Assembly (NCBI RefSeq): GCF_016458205.1
Contig: NZ_JAEMED010000018.1
Location: 1 to 36,298, forward strand
Direction of reading: 5' to 3'
Source of the DNA: Streptococcus sp. 121
GTDB lineage: Bacteria > Bacillota > Bacilli > Lactobacillales > Streptococcaceae
DNA: 36,298 nt
Part shown: in pieces, positions 1 through 7,729 of the stretch
Position numbering within the stretch: the first letter of the stretch is position 1
Layout of the letters: each line of letters opens with the position of its first letter
Notes under the pieces: model-generated
What the model saw: only the letters and a program-made list of their open reading frames with translations
Told to the model about the DNA's origin: nothing
The model's database searches: none
Program-made: the position numbers and the translations under genes

Positions 1-139
1 GTAGGGAGCGAGTTGTCGTTCCAAAGGATTTCTGAAATTTCTTTGGTTTATTAGTATCTAAAGGTCCATCTAAGATACAGCAGACAATAGATTTTTGGTG
101 AACATCAATGCCACAACAAATTTCAACCATAGCTTCCAT
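1..139 (-). CDS. IS110-family transposase, N-terminal 46 residues (runs off the window)
   Basis: The first 46 codons of a DEDD/serine-type IS110 recombinase are seen, starting MEAMVEICCGIDVHQKSIVC. The GIDVHQKS motif, with the first Asp of the RuvC-like DEDD domain, is characteristic of the IS110 family. The start at 139 is set by a perfect AGGAGG (148-153) eight bases upstream; a second Met lies three codons in. The gene continues past position 1, so its length, its C-terminal Tnp_20 domain with the catalytic Ser, and its integrity cannot be judged. The family is known to move without terminal inverted repeats, guided by an RNA made from the element's own non-coding end. That leader lies directly upstream, and a second inverted copy of it lies at the right end of the window. 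Confidence 0.9.
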   Translation of the reverse strand, partial: MEAMVEICCGIDVHQKSIVCCILDGPLDTNKPKKFQKSFGTTTRSL

Positions 140-373
140 GCGAAAAGCCTCCTATTTTATTATTTGAACAATCGAATAAGAGGCTGTTTTGTAATTTTAT
201 TTTCACGCTCAAGGCGTATTCGAGTTATCTCATGACTCTTATTCATCCAGTTTTAGTTACAGGCTCGGCAAAGCCCTAATAAACTTACGGATTTGTATTG
301 CTCATCTTTATTATATACCTGAACTAATTTTCCGTCATGAGTTAGCAGGTGAAGCCTGCTTGGAGTTTTAGTT
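140..373 (-). ncRNA. IS110 left-end leader, candidate bridge RNA (left copy)
   Basis: This is a 234-nt non-coding leader between the element end and the transposase start. Positions 190-373 are the inverted copy of 36115-36298 with one difference. On the transposase strand it holds a TATAAT -10 (310-315) with a TGACGG -35-like hexamer (332-337, spacer 16). Downstream is one domain closed by ATCC/GGAT with an apical GGCT-loop-AGCC hairpin, then a second domain closed by a perfect 9-bp stem (174-182 with 236-244) around 53 nt. AACTAAAACT occurs at the outer end (364-373) and again inside the first domain (249-258). IS110-group elements are known to encode a bridge RNA with target- and donor-binding loops here. 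Assigning these loops is inference, and the exact element end is uncertain within the shared TTTTAGTT. Confidence 0.72.
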
Positions 374-622
374 TGCTTTTAGTACAAGGCAGCGAGTCGT
401 AGACAACTCAAAATCTCTGGGGGAGATTTTGAGCTTGCCGATACAACTTTCGAAGAAAGTTTCAAATAAGTACGGCAAGACGAGCTAACACAGTAATATT
501 GTCTTTTAGTTTACTTTTAGTACAAGGGAGCGAGTCGTAGACAGTACTGAAGTAAGGCAAGACGAGCTAACACAGTAATAAAAGATAAACTAAAAGACTA
601 TAAAAGATAAACTAAAAGAGTG
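367..622 (+). repeat. BOX-like repeat array, modular, interrupted by the IS110 end
   Basis: This is a composite of the BOX-like repeat best seen intact at 2433-2538. A first unit starts in TTTTAGTTTGC, where it meets the IS end, and carries an extra internal module (about 413-470) with an ACTCAAAATCT/AGATTTTGAG inverted repeat. A second, standard unit runs from about 499 to 600. The 3' terminal module AAAAGATAAACTAAAAGA then occurs twice in tandem, ending at 622. Module gain and terminal duplication resemble the boxA-B-C behaviour of pneumococcal BOX, but the sequence differs from classical BOX. No gene is present. Confidence 0.75.
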
Positions 623-625
623 TGA

Positions 626-670
626 AACAAATGAAAAGAACTTAGAGTATCCAAACGACTCCAAGTTCTT
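626..670 (-). terminator. Rho-independent terminator of the MFS gene
   Basis: On the minus strand AAGAACTTGGAG (670-659) pairs with CTCTAAGTTCTT (647-636), with one G-T wobble, and is followed by a T-rich tract. It lies 51 bases beyond the stop codon of the transporter at 721. Confidence 0.75.
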
Positions 671-720
671 ATCCCTTCCTTCATCAGCCAAGTAATCCTT
701 ATTTTCGAATGCAAACTTGA

Positions 721-1956
721 CTAATCTAAACGACCTACCAATCCATTGAGTTTTTGATACTGCTCCTGCCTGAGATTTGAAATACTCAACATTGCTAACA
801 AGCTAAGGAAATAGAGACTTGCCAGAAAGAGCATGACGATTGTCACAGTGGCGTTTTGTAGGATAAAACCAATCACAACAGATGAGAACCCTCCAATGGC
901 TCGTCCAATATTCAGGATGGCATTATTAGCAAGAGAACGAACAGAATAAGGATAGAGACGCGTAATCATGGCTCCGTATCCTGCAAACATCCCATTAACA
1001 AAGAAACCAACAACCGCACCAGCTATCAAAATACTCCACTCTGTCCGTGCACAGCTAAAGAGATATACAGACAAGGCTGAAGCCACTAAAAATAAACCAT
1101 AACTTTTTCTTGGTCCAATACGATCCAATAAGTTCCCAAAAACAATCATTCCTAAGCACATTCCAAGAATCGTTGTAATCATCCAAACTGAGGAACCACT
1201 CATACTAACTCCAGCTTGTTCCTGCATGATACTCGGTAACCAGTTCATCATTCCAAAGTAGCCAGCTATCTGAACCGTTGTCATCACCATTAAACATATA
1301 GTCTGGGCAGCAATTTGGGGACTTGAAAACAAATCCCAAATCTTGCCTTTCTCCTGTTTAGATTCCTTGGCTTGACTTGCATCAAAATCACTGACCTTAT
1401 CCGCATCAACCGCTATCATAGACCAAAGAACAATTCCAAGGGGAAGTAAGCCACACAAAAATAGTCCTCTCCAACCAAAAATCGGGGCAATCAAACCAGC
1501 CAAAGCTGCCGAGGCTATAGAACCTATTTGCCCAACGATTCCGTTGATAGAGGACATTCTTCCCATTTGCTCTTTCGGGACCAAACCAGCCATGATAGCA
1601 ATAGCCACACCATATTCTCCACCTACTCCAACACCTGCAATAAAGCGCATCCAGTAGAGGTATTCCAAATTAGGAGTGAAGAAAATAAGAGCCGTTGCTA
1701 AAGAAAAGATAGTTACGGTCCAACGAAAAATTTTAAACTTATTGTATCTATCGGCTAAAACCCCAAAAACAATACCACCGAATAACATACCAAGATTGGT
1801 AATTGTCGCAATCCAGCCCGCTTCTACTTTACTAATCGCCAATGAAGCAATAATGGATGTTAGGGAAAAGGATAAAAACATGACATTTAAGTCATCCATA
1901 CCTGAAGCTATAACAGCTGATATTAATGCGTTGCGATCATTTTTTGACAACTTCAT
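721..1956 (-). CDS. Major facilitator superfamily transporter, metabolite:H+ symporter type
   Basis: This 411-residue protein has about twelve hydrophobic segments in two blocks of six, separated by a charged loop near residues 190-210 (DADKVSDFDASQAKESKQEK). The MFS loop 2-3 motif is visible as GVLADRYNKFK (about 63-73), and GVGVGGEYGVA (about 108-118) is typical of the metabolite:proton symporter/sugar-porter-like MFS subgroup that includes AAHS, MHS and sialate carriers. The substrate cannot be read from sequence. It is flanked by repeats and remnants rather than by metabolic genes, so context does not help. The start is supported by AAAGGAG nine bases upstream, and the gene has its own downstream terminator, which suggests a single-gene transcript. 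The full length matches the family. Confidence 0.85.
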   Translation of the reverse strand: MKLSKNDRNALISAVIASGMDDLNVMFLSFSLTSIIASLAISKVEAGWIATITNLGMLFGGIVFGVLADRYNKFKIFRWTVTIFSLATALIFFTPNLEYLYWMRFIAGVGVGGEYGVAIAIMAGLVPKEQMGRMSSINGIVGQIGSIASAALAGLIAPIFGWRGLFLCGLLPLGIVLWSMIAVDADKVSDFDASQAKESKQEKGKIWDLFSSPQIAAQTICLMVMTTVQIAGYFGMMNWLPSIMQEQAGVSMSGSSVWMITTILGMCLGMIVFGNLLDRIGPRKSYGLFLVASALSVYLFSCARTEWSILIAGAVVGFFVNGMFAGYGAMITRLYPYSVRSLANNAILNIGRAIGGFSSVVIGFILQNATVTIVMLFLASLYFLSLLAMLSISNLRQEQYQKLNGLVGRLD

Positions 1957-2124
1957 CTTTTACTCCTTTATGCGTAACTAACTTTTAAATTGGAATTCTT
2001 AATCTAAAATTTCAAATAGATGAGCCGGTAAAGATCACTCAACAAGTCTTGTAAACTAGTTGAATTTTTCGATACGGCTTAAAAAACATCATATTTTGAA
2101 ATTGAATGAATAGGATTGCAGTTC

Positions 2125-2247
2125 TTAGGACCACGTTTCTGGATGATGGTCCCAGCTTTCCAGTAATAGACAATATGGCTTAATCTCCTCCTGTAACAAA
2201 GCTTGTTGAATCAACGATTCATAGTGTATCAAGCCTCTTTGATGAAC
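2125..2247 (-). pseudogene. C-terminal remnant of an unrecognised gene
   Basis: An open stretch of about 40 codons on the minus strand has coding-like composition. It reads RGLIHYESLIQQALLQEE and, after a short middle part, ends ESWDHHPETWS-stop at 2125. It has no start: in frame it runs back into a stop at its junction with a decayed repeat near 2241-2250. It looks like the tail of a real gene whose front was lost when repeats or IS entered. I do not recognise the family. Confidence 0.4.
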
Positions 2248-2375
2248 TTATTGATTGCGTGTTTCCACGCTTTATCCTTAATATTCAACAGGTCTCCCAG
2301 ATCTGTTGAATTCTCATCATCGGATTACCTCGTCAATTTTTAAATTCCGCGAGTATTCTGATTTTGAAATCAGTT
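2241..2375 (+). repeat. Decayed copy of the 218-bp hairpin repeat
   Basis: This matches the middle of the 218-bp element at 26355-26572. It shares ACTTATTGATTGCGTG, then TTCAACAGGTCTCCCAGA, then CATCGGATT. Base changes relative to the intact copies keep the hairpins pairing: the GCGTG/CACGC stem is retained with a TTTC loop, and the AACAGGTCT stem pairs with AGATCTGTT through one G-T wobble. The outer ends are unrecognisable. Between this and the MFS start (1957-2124) I see no gene. Confidence 0.6.
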
Positions 2376-2432
2376 AAGGATAACCTCTGCTGGTCCTCGA
2401 GAAAAATACAATTCTACCCTAACCTTTACAGA

Positions 2433-2538
2433 TATAGTCTTTTAGTTTGCTTTTAGTACAAGGCAGCGAGTCGCAGGCAGTACTAAAGTACGGCAAGACG
2501 AGCTAACACAGTAATAAAAGATAAACTAAAAGAGTATA
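2433..2538 (+). repeat. BOX-like 106-bp repeat, intact reference copy
   Basis: It starts TATAGTCTTTTAGTTTGC and ends AACTAAAAGAGTATA, so the ends form an imperfect terminal inverted repeat of about 20 bp. The core is CAAGGCAGCGAGTCG, then a GTACTAAAGTAC palindrome, then CAAGACGAGCTAACACAGTA. Near-identical units occur at 20843-20948 (inverted) and 26052-26146, with expanded forms at 367-622 and 23705-23852. It has no coding capacity of its own, so it must be mobilised in trans if it moves. Confidence 0.8.
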
Positions 2539-2559
2539 AAGACTCCGCTCACAAATCTC

Positions 2560-2625
2560 CTAGTCAATCTTCCAGACCTTTTTAGTAGACACATCTAGGT
2601 CAATAATTGACCTCGATTTATCCAT
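2560..2625 (-). CDS. Possible 21-residue peptide or gene-start remnant
   Basis: An ATG at 2625 follows a perfect AGGAGG (2631-2636) at five-base spacing and opens 21 codons (MDKSRSIIDLDVSTKKVWKI, then D) before TAG. The strong ribosome site suggests it was the start of a real gene. The coding part may be a truncated front end, since the BOX-like repeat lies just downstream. No family is recognised and no clear promoter is seen. Confidence 0.25.
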   Translation of the reverse strand: MDKSRSIIDLDVSTKKVWKID

Positions 2626-2696
2626 AAAATCCTCCTATTCCCGTGGGTGCAAAACAATAACCTTTCTCCTTTCTATTTTTTAGATCAAAAGTGCTC

Positions 2697-2731
2697 AAAA
2701 AAAGTCTCTCACCAATCGTAAGCGAGAGACT
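2697..2731 (-). terminator. Rho-independent terminator after the GCS2-type gene
   Basis: On the minus strand AGTCTCTC (2731-2724) pairs with GAGAGACT (2710-2703) around a 13-base loop and is followed by TTTTTT. It lies 109 bases past the stop at 2840. Confidence 0.7.
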
Positions 2732-2839
2732 CGAGAGTTTGAAGAGCTTTTCATTTCTTCATAATATTCTTTTTCCCGAACACGATTTACCCTAAATTGT
2801 CTAAAGTTTATCATATTCCGAATTTTTGTCAAGATATTT

Positions 2840-4096
2840 TTAAAAATATTTGTTTATTCGTACATTCGCTAGGAAAATCTCTTCCCCCAATCCTCTTTGC
2901 TGGAGGCCTCTCTTTGCGCAGCTGATCAGCTCTTGTGAGAAGGCTCGGATGGCTTCTGTTTCGTTTGCATTCAAATCCTGACGGGAAAAATCTTTACGCA
3001 ATTGCGCATAATCATGCCCCATAAGCTCAAAGAATGGCGAATGGTCGAGCAAATCTTCCAAGGCTTCCAATTCCGTTAAGAGGCCAAGATGAAAGGCGGC
3101 CGGCGCAAAGGTAGCTTCCAAGGGTTGGGTACAGATGCTCCGAAATTCAACTGTGCCCCGCTTGGTCAACTCTTGGTAATGATAGGAACGATGGTTCTTA
3201 AGATCCGCCCGATCCGGCTTCAAGTTCAAGCGCTTCCCATCAAGACCATAGGCACGAATCGCATCTTTCTGGAGGTACTCTTGTAACGGAATCGGCTCAA
3301 AATAATAATAGGTTCCGTCTCTTTCTGTGTAGAAAAAAGAAGATTGGCTTTTGAAGTCAATATAATCCTCCTCTGATTCAAAATCGCTAGGATAGATTCC
3401 CACGTTCTGAGGAATCAAGCCGTGCATCGAATCTTCCCAAAGGTAATCACGTGCCAAAGCACAGTTTTTGAGTGGCTCAAAAGAGGAATTGGCAAATAAG
3501 TAAGCCTTGGCAGCCTCAATCTTATTAAACGCATTTAGAACCCGTAAAAACCGGCTTCTACTAACATCAAACTGAACCTGACTTCCACAAATATAGGCTG
3601 CATAATCTAGATAAGGATGAAGCTCTACATGATTCGCTCCCAAAGCCAGATAATCCATCAACATCTGGTAACGCCCTGTAGCCACTGGTCGATTATCATT
3701 CACAGCCCAATTAGGGTTTATCCCTGAACCGAGAAGTTGGTGGTCGTATTGAAGAAGGAAAGACTGAATAGCCTCGAGGTAGGTCTGAAAACGATCCGCA
3801 ACTTCAAATATATTCTCAGCCTTTGCAAAGGCAAATTCCAAGGTATTGTAGCTGACTTCAAACAGAAGCACATCTCCATTTGCAGCGACAATCTCAATCG
3901 GCTGATCTTGTTCATCAACTTTCACAACCGTAAACGCTAAGGTTTGAACAAGATGATGAAGCAAAGCGATCGAAAGGGAATGATCGGTTGCTTTCCCATC
4001 TACATGAACAATTGGAAATTCTAATTCAATCCCAATGAAAAGTTCTGGATTTTCTTTGAGTTTCGAAAGATAGTTTTCATGAAAAAAATGATGCAT
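2840..4096 (-). CDS. gshA: Glutamate-cysteine ligase family 2 (GCS2-type) protein
   Basis: This is a 418-residue soluble enzyme of the GCS2/plant-type glutamate-cysteine ligase family, which joins Glu and Cys with ATP to make gamma-glutamylcysteine. Supporting motifs are the N-terminal metal/ATP site FIGIELEFPIV (about residues 20-30) and the C-terminal RGTVEFRSICTQPL (about 312-325), both typical of the family. I choose ATG 4096 (MHHFFHENYL), with AGAGGA six bases upstream, over a GTG at 4114 that lies in front of that ribosome site. No glutathione synthetase gene is in the window and no GshAB fusion is present. The product could therefore stop at gamma-glutamylcysteine, or the enzyme could act on another amine. 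It lies downstream of the rplQ terminator with its own promoter, so it is a separate unit from the ribosomal block. Confidence 0.75.
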   Translation of the reverse strand: MHHFFHENYLSKLKENPELFIGIELEFPIVHVDGKATDHSLSIALLHHLVQTLAFTVVKVDEQDQPIEIVAANGDVLLFEVSYNTLEFAFAKAENIFEVADRFQTYLEAIQSFLLQYDHQLLGSGINPNWAVNDNRPVATGRYQMLMDYLALGANHVELHPYLDYAAYICGSQVQFDVSRSRFLRVLNAFNKIEAAKAYLFANSSFEPLKNCALARDYLWEDSMHGLIPQNVGIYPSDFESEEDYIDFKSQSSFFYTERDGTYYYFEPIPLQEYLQKDAIRAYGLDGKRLNLKPDRADLKNHRSYHYQELTKRGTVEFRSICTQPLEATFAPAAFHLGLLTELEALEDLLDHSPFFELMGHDYAQLRKDFSRQDLNANETEAIRAFSQELISCAKRGLQQRGLGEEIFLANVRINKYF

Positions 4097-4125
4097 AGGC
4101 TGTCCTCTTTTCACTTATTCTAACC

Positions 4126-4154
4126 AGTATACCAAATTTTTCCTGCTAAAAAAC
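4126..4154 (-). promoter_or_regulatory. Extended -10 promoter for the GCS2-type gene
   Basis: TGGTATACT gives an extended -10 (TATACT at 4126-4131) about 30 bases before the chosen start. The -35 position reads GTTTTT and is weak. It falls inside the T-tract of the rplQ terminator, so terminator and promoter are packed together. Confidence 0.5.
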
Positions 4155-4208
4155 AAAAACGCCTGCTTACGCCATGGTTCTTTTTAAGAGCCATTGCGTA
4201 AACAAGCG
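4148..4208 (-). terminator. Terminator of the S10-spc-alpha block
   Basis: On the minus strand a stem of about 21 bp, from CGCTTGTTTACGC to GCGTAAGCAGGCG with wobbles and one mismatch, is followed by TTTTTGTTTTTT. This is the strongest terminator in the region and ends the transcript after rplQ. Confidence 0.85.
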
Positions 4209-4216
4209 TCAACCAC

Positions 4217-4305
4217 CATTATGATGAGTGTTAGCACCAGGATTACTCCTGGTGCTAGACCAGAGCTAGACTAAGAGTCAAAAGACTCCATCATCATAAC
4301 ACTCA
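4217..4305. other. Hairpin cluster in the rplQ 3' untranslated region
   Basis: It contains a perfect 9-bp hairpin GCACCAGGA-TTAC-TCCTGGTGC (4234-4255), a GAGTC-TTTT-GACTC hairpin (about 4276-4290), and an outer TTATGATG/CATCATAA pairing. No T-tract follows these stems. They may protect the 3' end of the ribosomal mRNA or mark an old repeat. Confidence 0.5.
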
Positions 4306-4320
4306 ACAAAATTGATGATT

Positions 4321-4707
4321 TTAAACGAGTTCGATAATCGCCATTGGAGCTGCGTCACCACGACGTGGTTCAGTCTTCAAGATACGAGTGTATCCACCGT
4401 TACGATCAGCATAGCGTGGAGCGATGTCTGAGAACAATTTTTGAAGTGCAGTAGTTGTAACGATTTTATCATTTTCAGCATCGTATACTTCACTTGCAAT
4501 TTCGTTACGTACGAAAGCAGCCGCTTGACGACGTGCGTGCAAATCACCACGTTTACCAAGGGTAATCATTTTTTCAACTGTTTTACGAATTTCTTTTGCA
4601 CGAGCTTCTGTAGTTACGATTGATTCGTTAATGAGCAAATCAGTTGTAAGGTCACGAAGCATCGCTTTACGTTGTGAACTTGTGCGTCCTAATTTACGGT
4701 AAGCCAT
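4321..4707 (-). CDS. rplQ: 50S ribosomal protein L17
   Basis: Bacterial L17 of 128 residues, beginning [20 protein letters not shown], the family's N-terminal signature; the C-terminus ends in [12 protein letters not shown]. It is a large-subunit protein near the exit tunnel. It is the last gene of the block, 11 bases after rpoA, and is followed by the strong terminator at 4148-4208. Its length is normal for streptococci and its codon use is strongly biased, as in its neighbours. Confidence 0.97.
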   Translation of the reverse strand: MAYRKLGRTSSQRKAMLRDLTTDLLINESIVTTEARAKEIRKTVEKMITLGKRGDLHARRQAAAFVRNEIASEVYDAENDKIVTTTALQKLFSDIAPRYADRNGGYTRILKTEPRRGDAAPMAIIELV

Positions 4708-4718
4708 TATTTCCTCCT

Positions 4719-5654
4719 CTATTTCTCTTTTAGACCAAGACCAAGATCATGAAGTTTGAATTTCACTTCTTCAAGACTCTTACGGCCAAGGTTTCTCACT
4801 TTCATCATTTCGGCTTCAGTTTTCTCTGTCAAATCATATACTGTATTGATGCCTGCACGTTTCAAACAGTTGTATGAACGAACAGATAGATCCAATTCTT
4901 CGATTGTGCGTTCCAATACGCGATCATCAGAAGTTGAATCTGCTTCTTTCATCACTTCTGTTGCTTTTGCAACTTCAGTAAGATCAGTAAATAGATTCAA
5001 GTGCTCATTCAAAATGCGAGCAGACAAACCGAGAGCATCCTCTGGAATAATTGTTCCATTGGTCATGATTTCGAGTGTTAATTTGTCAAAACCATCATTG
5101 CTACCCACACGTGCAGGTTCAACTTGGTAATTGACTTTTTTCACTGGTGTGTAGATTGCATCTACCGCCAATGTACCAACCGGTGCATTATCCAACTTAT
5201 TCTCATCAGCTGGAACATATCCACGACCAGTATGAACAGTCATACGAGCCTTGAAGGTTGCTCCTTCACCAATGGTAAAGAGGTAATGATCTGGGTTGAC
5301 AATTTCGATATCACTGTCTGTCAAAATATCGCCAGCTGTAATGGTAGCAGGCCCTTTAACATCCAATTCAATCATCTTTTCGTCTTGGACGAATGATTTT
5401 ACAGCAATTCCTTTGACGTTGAGGATAATTTGCATCACATCCTCACGGACACCTGGAACTGTATCAAATTCGTGCAATACACCTTCAATATTGATAGATG
5501 TTACTGCTGCTCCTGGAAGGGAGGCCAATAAGACACGACGAAGGGAGTTCCCAAGTGTTGTTCCGTAACCACGTTCAAGCGGCTCAACAACAAACATGCC
5601 GTAATCACTATTTTCATCAATTTTTGTTATTTTTGGTTTTTCAAACTCAATCAT
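4719..5654 (-). CDS. rpoA: RNA polymerase alpha subunit
   Basis: This 311-residue alpha subunit assembles the RNA polymerase core. The N-terminal domain (about 1-230) has [20 protein letters not shown] near residue 30, the dimerisation and beta-contact region. A linker (about 230-245) leads to the C-terminal domain, with [19 protein letters not shown] and [15 protein letters not shown], the helix-hairpin-helix part that contacts UP-element DNA and activators. It lies between rpsK and rplQ, the usual firmicute arrangement. Its length is normal. Confidence 0.98.
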   Translation of the reverse strand: MIEFEKPKITKIDENSDYGMFVVEPLERGYGTTLGNSLRRVLLASLPGAAVTSINIEGVLHEFDTVPGVREDVMQIILNVKGIAVKSFVQDEKMIELDVKGPATITAGDILTDSDIEIVNPDHYLFTIGEGATFKARMTVHTGRGYVPADENKLDNAPVGTLAVDAIYTPVKKVNYQVEPARVGSNDGFDKLTLEIMTNGTIIPEDALGLSARILNEHLNLFTDLTEVAKATEVMKEADSTSDDRVLERTIEELDLSVRSYNCLKRAGINTVYDLTEKTEAEMMKVRNLGRKSLEEVKFKLHDLGLGLKEK

Positions 5655-5700
5655 TTTATACTCCCTCTTAAAACGAAAAGCTGTGTAAATTTAAAATCAA

Positions 5701-6084
5701 TTATACACGACGACGTTTTGGAGGACGGGCACCATTGTGAGGCACTGGAGTAACATCACGAATTGCAGTTACTTCAAGACCTGCAGCAGCAAGTGCACGG
5801 ATAGCAGATTCACGACCTGAACCAGGACCTTTAACTGTAACTTCTACAGATTTAAGACCATGTTCTTGAGCAGATTTAGCAGCTGCTTCTGATGCCATTT
5901 GCGCAGCAAATGGAGTAGATTTACGAGAACCTTTGAAACCAAGTGCACCAGCTGATGACCAAGCAATTGCGTTTCCGTGTACATCGGTAATCATAACGAT
6001 AGTGTTATTGAATGTTGCGTGGATGTGAGCAATACCAGATTCGATATTCTTCTTCGCACGACGTTTACGTGTTGGTTTAGCCAA
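5701..6084 (-). CDS. rpsK: 30S ribosomal protein S11
   Basis: S11, 127 residues, of the small-subunit platform. It shows [31 protein letters not shown] and the conserved end [16 protein letters not shown]. Its ribosome site is AGGAGG upstream of 6084, and rpsM ends 18 bases before it. There are 46 bases before rpoA, the widest gap in this part of the alpha cluster. Confidence 0.98.
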   Translation of the reverse strand: MAKPTRKRRAKKNIESGIAHIHATFNNTIVMITDVHGNAIAWSSAGALGFKGSRKSTPFAAQMASEAAAKSAQEHGLKSVEVTVKGPGSGRESAIRALAAAGLEVTAIRDVTPVPHNGARPPKRRRV

Positions 6085-6102
6085 GACTGTTTACCTCCTA
6101 TA

Positions 6103-6468
6103 TTATTTTTTCTTACCTGCAATCGCAACAGCTTTACCTTTGCGAGTACGAGCATTGTTTTTTGTGTTTTGTCCACGGACAGGAAGTCCACGACGATGAC
6201 GGATACCACGGTAAGAACCGATTTCCATCAAGCGTTTGATGTTCAAGTTCACTTCACGACGAAGGTCACCTTCAACTTTGATTGTATCAACTTCGCGACG
6301 GATAGCGTCTTCTTGATCTGGTGTAAGATCTTTCACGCGGATGTCTTCAGAAACACCTGCAGCAGCAAGAATCTTCTTAGCAGTTGGAAGTCCGATACCG
6401 TAAACATAAGTAAGTGATACAACTACACGTTTATCATTTGGAATGTCAACTCCAGCAATACGAGCCAT
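6103..6468 (-). CDS. rpsM: 30S ribosomal protein S13
   Basis: S13, 121 residues, at the small-subunit head, contacting the P-site tRNA and forming an intersubunit bridge. Recognised from [20 protein letters not shown], the helix-two-turn-helix segment, [17 protein letters not shown] (about 86-102) and a basic tail ending [10 protein letters not shown]. It lies in the order rpmJ-rpsM-rpsK, and its length is standard. Confidence 0.98.
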   Translation of the reverse strand: MARIAGVDIPNDKRVVVSLTYVYGIGLPTAKKILAAAGVSEDIRVKDLTPDQEDAIRREVDTIKVEGDLRREVNLNIKRLMEIGSYRGIRHRRGLPVRGQNTKNNARTRKGKAVAIAGKKK

Positions 6469-6493
6469 GTTTTCTCCTTTCTAGTAACTTATT

Positions 6494-6610
6494 TTAACCT
6501 TGGCGTTGTTTGTGTTTTGGATTTGCAGGGCAAATAACCATAACACGACCATTACGACGAATAACTTTACAGTATTCGCAAATTGGCTTAACTGATGGTC
6601 TTACTTTCAT
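6494..6610 (-). CDS. rpmJ: 50S ribosomal protein L36
   Basis: A 38-residue gene. It reads [20 protein letters not shown] and ends NPKHKQRQG, the whole L36 sequence. The CxxC pair plus a later Cys and His (Cys-Cys-Cys-His) form the zinc ribbon of the C+ type, so no zinc-free paralogue is implied. It sits 24 bases after infA and 25 before rpsM, its canonical place. Confidence 0.97.
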
Positions 6611-6634
6611 TTCTTAATCCTCCAATTTTTTCCT

Positions 6635-6853
6635 TTATTTAAAGCGGTAGGTGATCCGTCCACGAGTCAAATCGTATGGGCTCATCTCGACTGTCACACG
6701 GTCTCCCGCTAAAATACGAATATAATTTTTACGAATTTTACCAGAAACTGTTGCTAAAATCTGATGTCCATTTTCAAGTTCAACCGTAAACATTGCGTTT
6801 GGCATGGTATCGACTACCTTACCTTCAACTTCAATCACATCGTCTTTTGCCAC
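6635..6853 (-). CDS. infA: Translation initiation factor IF-1
   Basis: A 72-residue S1/OB-fold protein that binds the 30S A site during initiation. It starts [20 protein letters not shown] and contains [23 protein letters not shown]-type beta strands with an RITYRFK end, all diagnostic. It is the first gene after the 116-bp gap from adk, and that gap carries its own promoter (6926-6954). Confidence 0.98.
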   Translation of the reverse strand: MAKDDVIEVEGKVVDTMPNAMFTVELENGHQILATVSGKIRKNYIRILAGDRVTVEMSPYDLTRGRITYRFK

Positions 6854-6925
6854 GCAAAAGTACCTCCCTAAATTTCGATTTATGTCCTCTGGGTATAGAG
6901 GGACAAGATAAGTCAGAACCTAACT

Positions 6926-6954
6926 AGTGTACCACTAAGACTGTTTTAATGCAA
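6926..6954 (-). promoter_or_regulatory. Internal promoter before infA
   Basis: TTGCAT (6949-6954), a 17-base spacer ending TGG (extended -10) and TACACT (6926-6931) lie 73 bases before the infA start. This would allow infA-rpmJ-rpsM-rpsK-rpoA-rplQ to be transcribed apart from the upstream ribosomal genes. A GTCCTCT/AGAGGGAC hairpin lies in the leader (about 6884-6905). Confidence 0.7.
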
Positions 6955-6969
6955 GATACAAAGTGTAGA

Positions 6970-7626
6970 TTATTTGATTTTTTCTAATGCAGCTTGGATA
7001 TCTGCAAATACTTTGTCAATTTCTTGATCTCCTTGGATATCAAAGACCAAGCCTTTAGCAGCATAGTGTTCAAGAATTGGCTGACCTTGAGCAATATTGA
7101 CGTCCAAACGTGTTTTGATAGCTTCTGGCTTATCATCTTCACGTTGGTAAAAGTCATGGCCACCACAGTTGTCACAAGTTCCTTCAACTTTTGTTGGGTT
7201 GAAAATCTTGTGATAGGTTGCTCCACAATTTCGACAGATGAAACGACCACTCAAACGATCTAAAAGAATGCTTGGGTCAACATCGATATTCACCACTCCA
7301 TCCAATTGAATGTTTGAATCTGCCAAGGTTTGATCCAAAGCATGCGCTTGATCAATGGTACGTGGATAACCATCCAACAAGAAACCTTTTTGGCTGATAT
7401 CATCTTGCAAGAGACGCTCTTTGACAATTCCGTTGGTTACTTCATCTGGCACCAATTGTCCTTGATCCATATAGGATTTTGCCAACAAGCCCATTTCCGT
7501 TTCATTGGCGATTGCCGCACGGAACATATCCCCAGTAGAAATATGAGCAAGGCCAAATTCTTCGACCATTTTAGCTGCTTGAGTCCCTTTTCCGGCACCT
7601 GGCAAGCCCATAATCAAAAGATTCAT
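6970..7626 (-). CDS. adk: Adenylate kinase, zinc-LID type
   Basis: This enzyme converts ATP and AMP to two ADP. The P-loop GLPGAGKGT is at residues 7-15, the AMP-binding STGDMFR at 30-36, and DGYPRT at 85-90. The LID domain has four cysteines (C131, C134, C151, C154), the zinc-binding form found in Gram-positives. Its 218 residues are within the family range. It lies between secY and infA as usual for firmicutes, and map is absent here as in other streptococci. A T-rich hairpin between secY and adk may lower its expression relative to the ribosomal genes. Confidence 0.98.
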   Translation of the reverse strand: MNLLIMGLPGAGKGTQAAKMVEEFGLAHISTGDMFRAAIANETEMGLLAKSYMDQGQLVPDEVTNGIVKERLLQDDISQKGFLLDGYPRTIDQAHALDQTLADSNIQLDGVVNIDVDPSILLDRLSGRFICRNCGATYHKIFNPTKVEGTCDNCGGHDFYQREDDKPEAIKTRLDVNIAQGQPILEHYAAKGLVFDIQGDQEIDKVFADIQAALEKIK

Positions 7627-7681
7627 GTCTTTTCTCCTTTTTGTTTTCCACTAAATCTATCAATCTCTTGATAAACTTAGT

Positions 7682-7723
7682 AAAAAACAAAATAGAGAGG
7701 AATCAGCCTAGACTGATATCCTC
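7682..7723 (-). terminator. Weak terminator-like hairpin between secY and adk
   Basis: On the minus strand GAGGATATCAG (7723-7713) pairs with CTGATTCCTC (7706-7697), with one bulged base, and is followed by TCTATTTTGTTTTTTA. The shape and T-richness suggest partial termination inside the operon. Confidence 0.5.
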
Positions 7724-7729
7724 CGAATT

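Noticed and set aside
367-622. Classical pneumococcal BOX or RUP element
   Set aside because: Size, modularity and TATA-like ends are similar, but the core sequence differs from the BOX consensus I know, so I call it BOX-like only.
2697-2731. T-box or riboswitch before the 2560-2625 peptide
   Set aside because: Only a simple terminator stem with a T-tract is visible; no conserved T-box or ligand-domain sequence is present.
5977-6417. Long plus-strand open frame (146 codons) opposite rpsM/rpsK
   Set aside because: It is the antisense shadow of highly biased ribosomal codons; no ribosome site and no recognisable protein. The same applies to the other plus-strand frames under 4321-19195.
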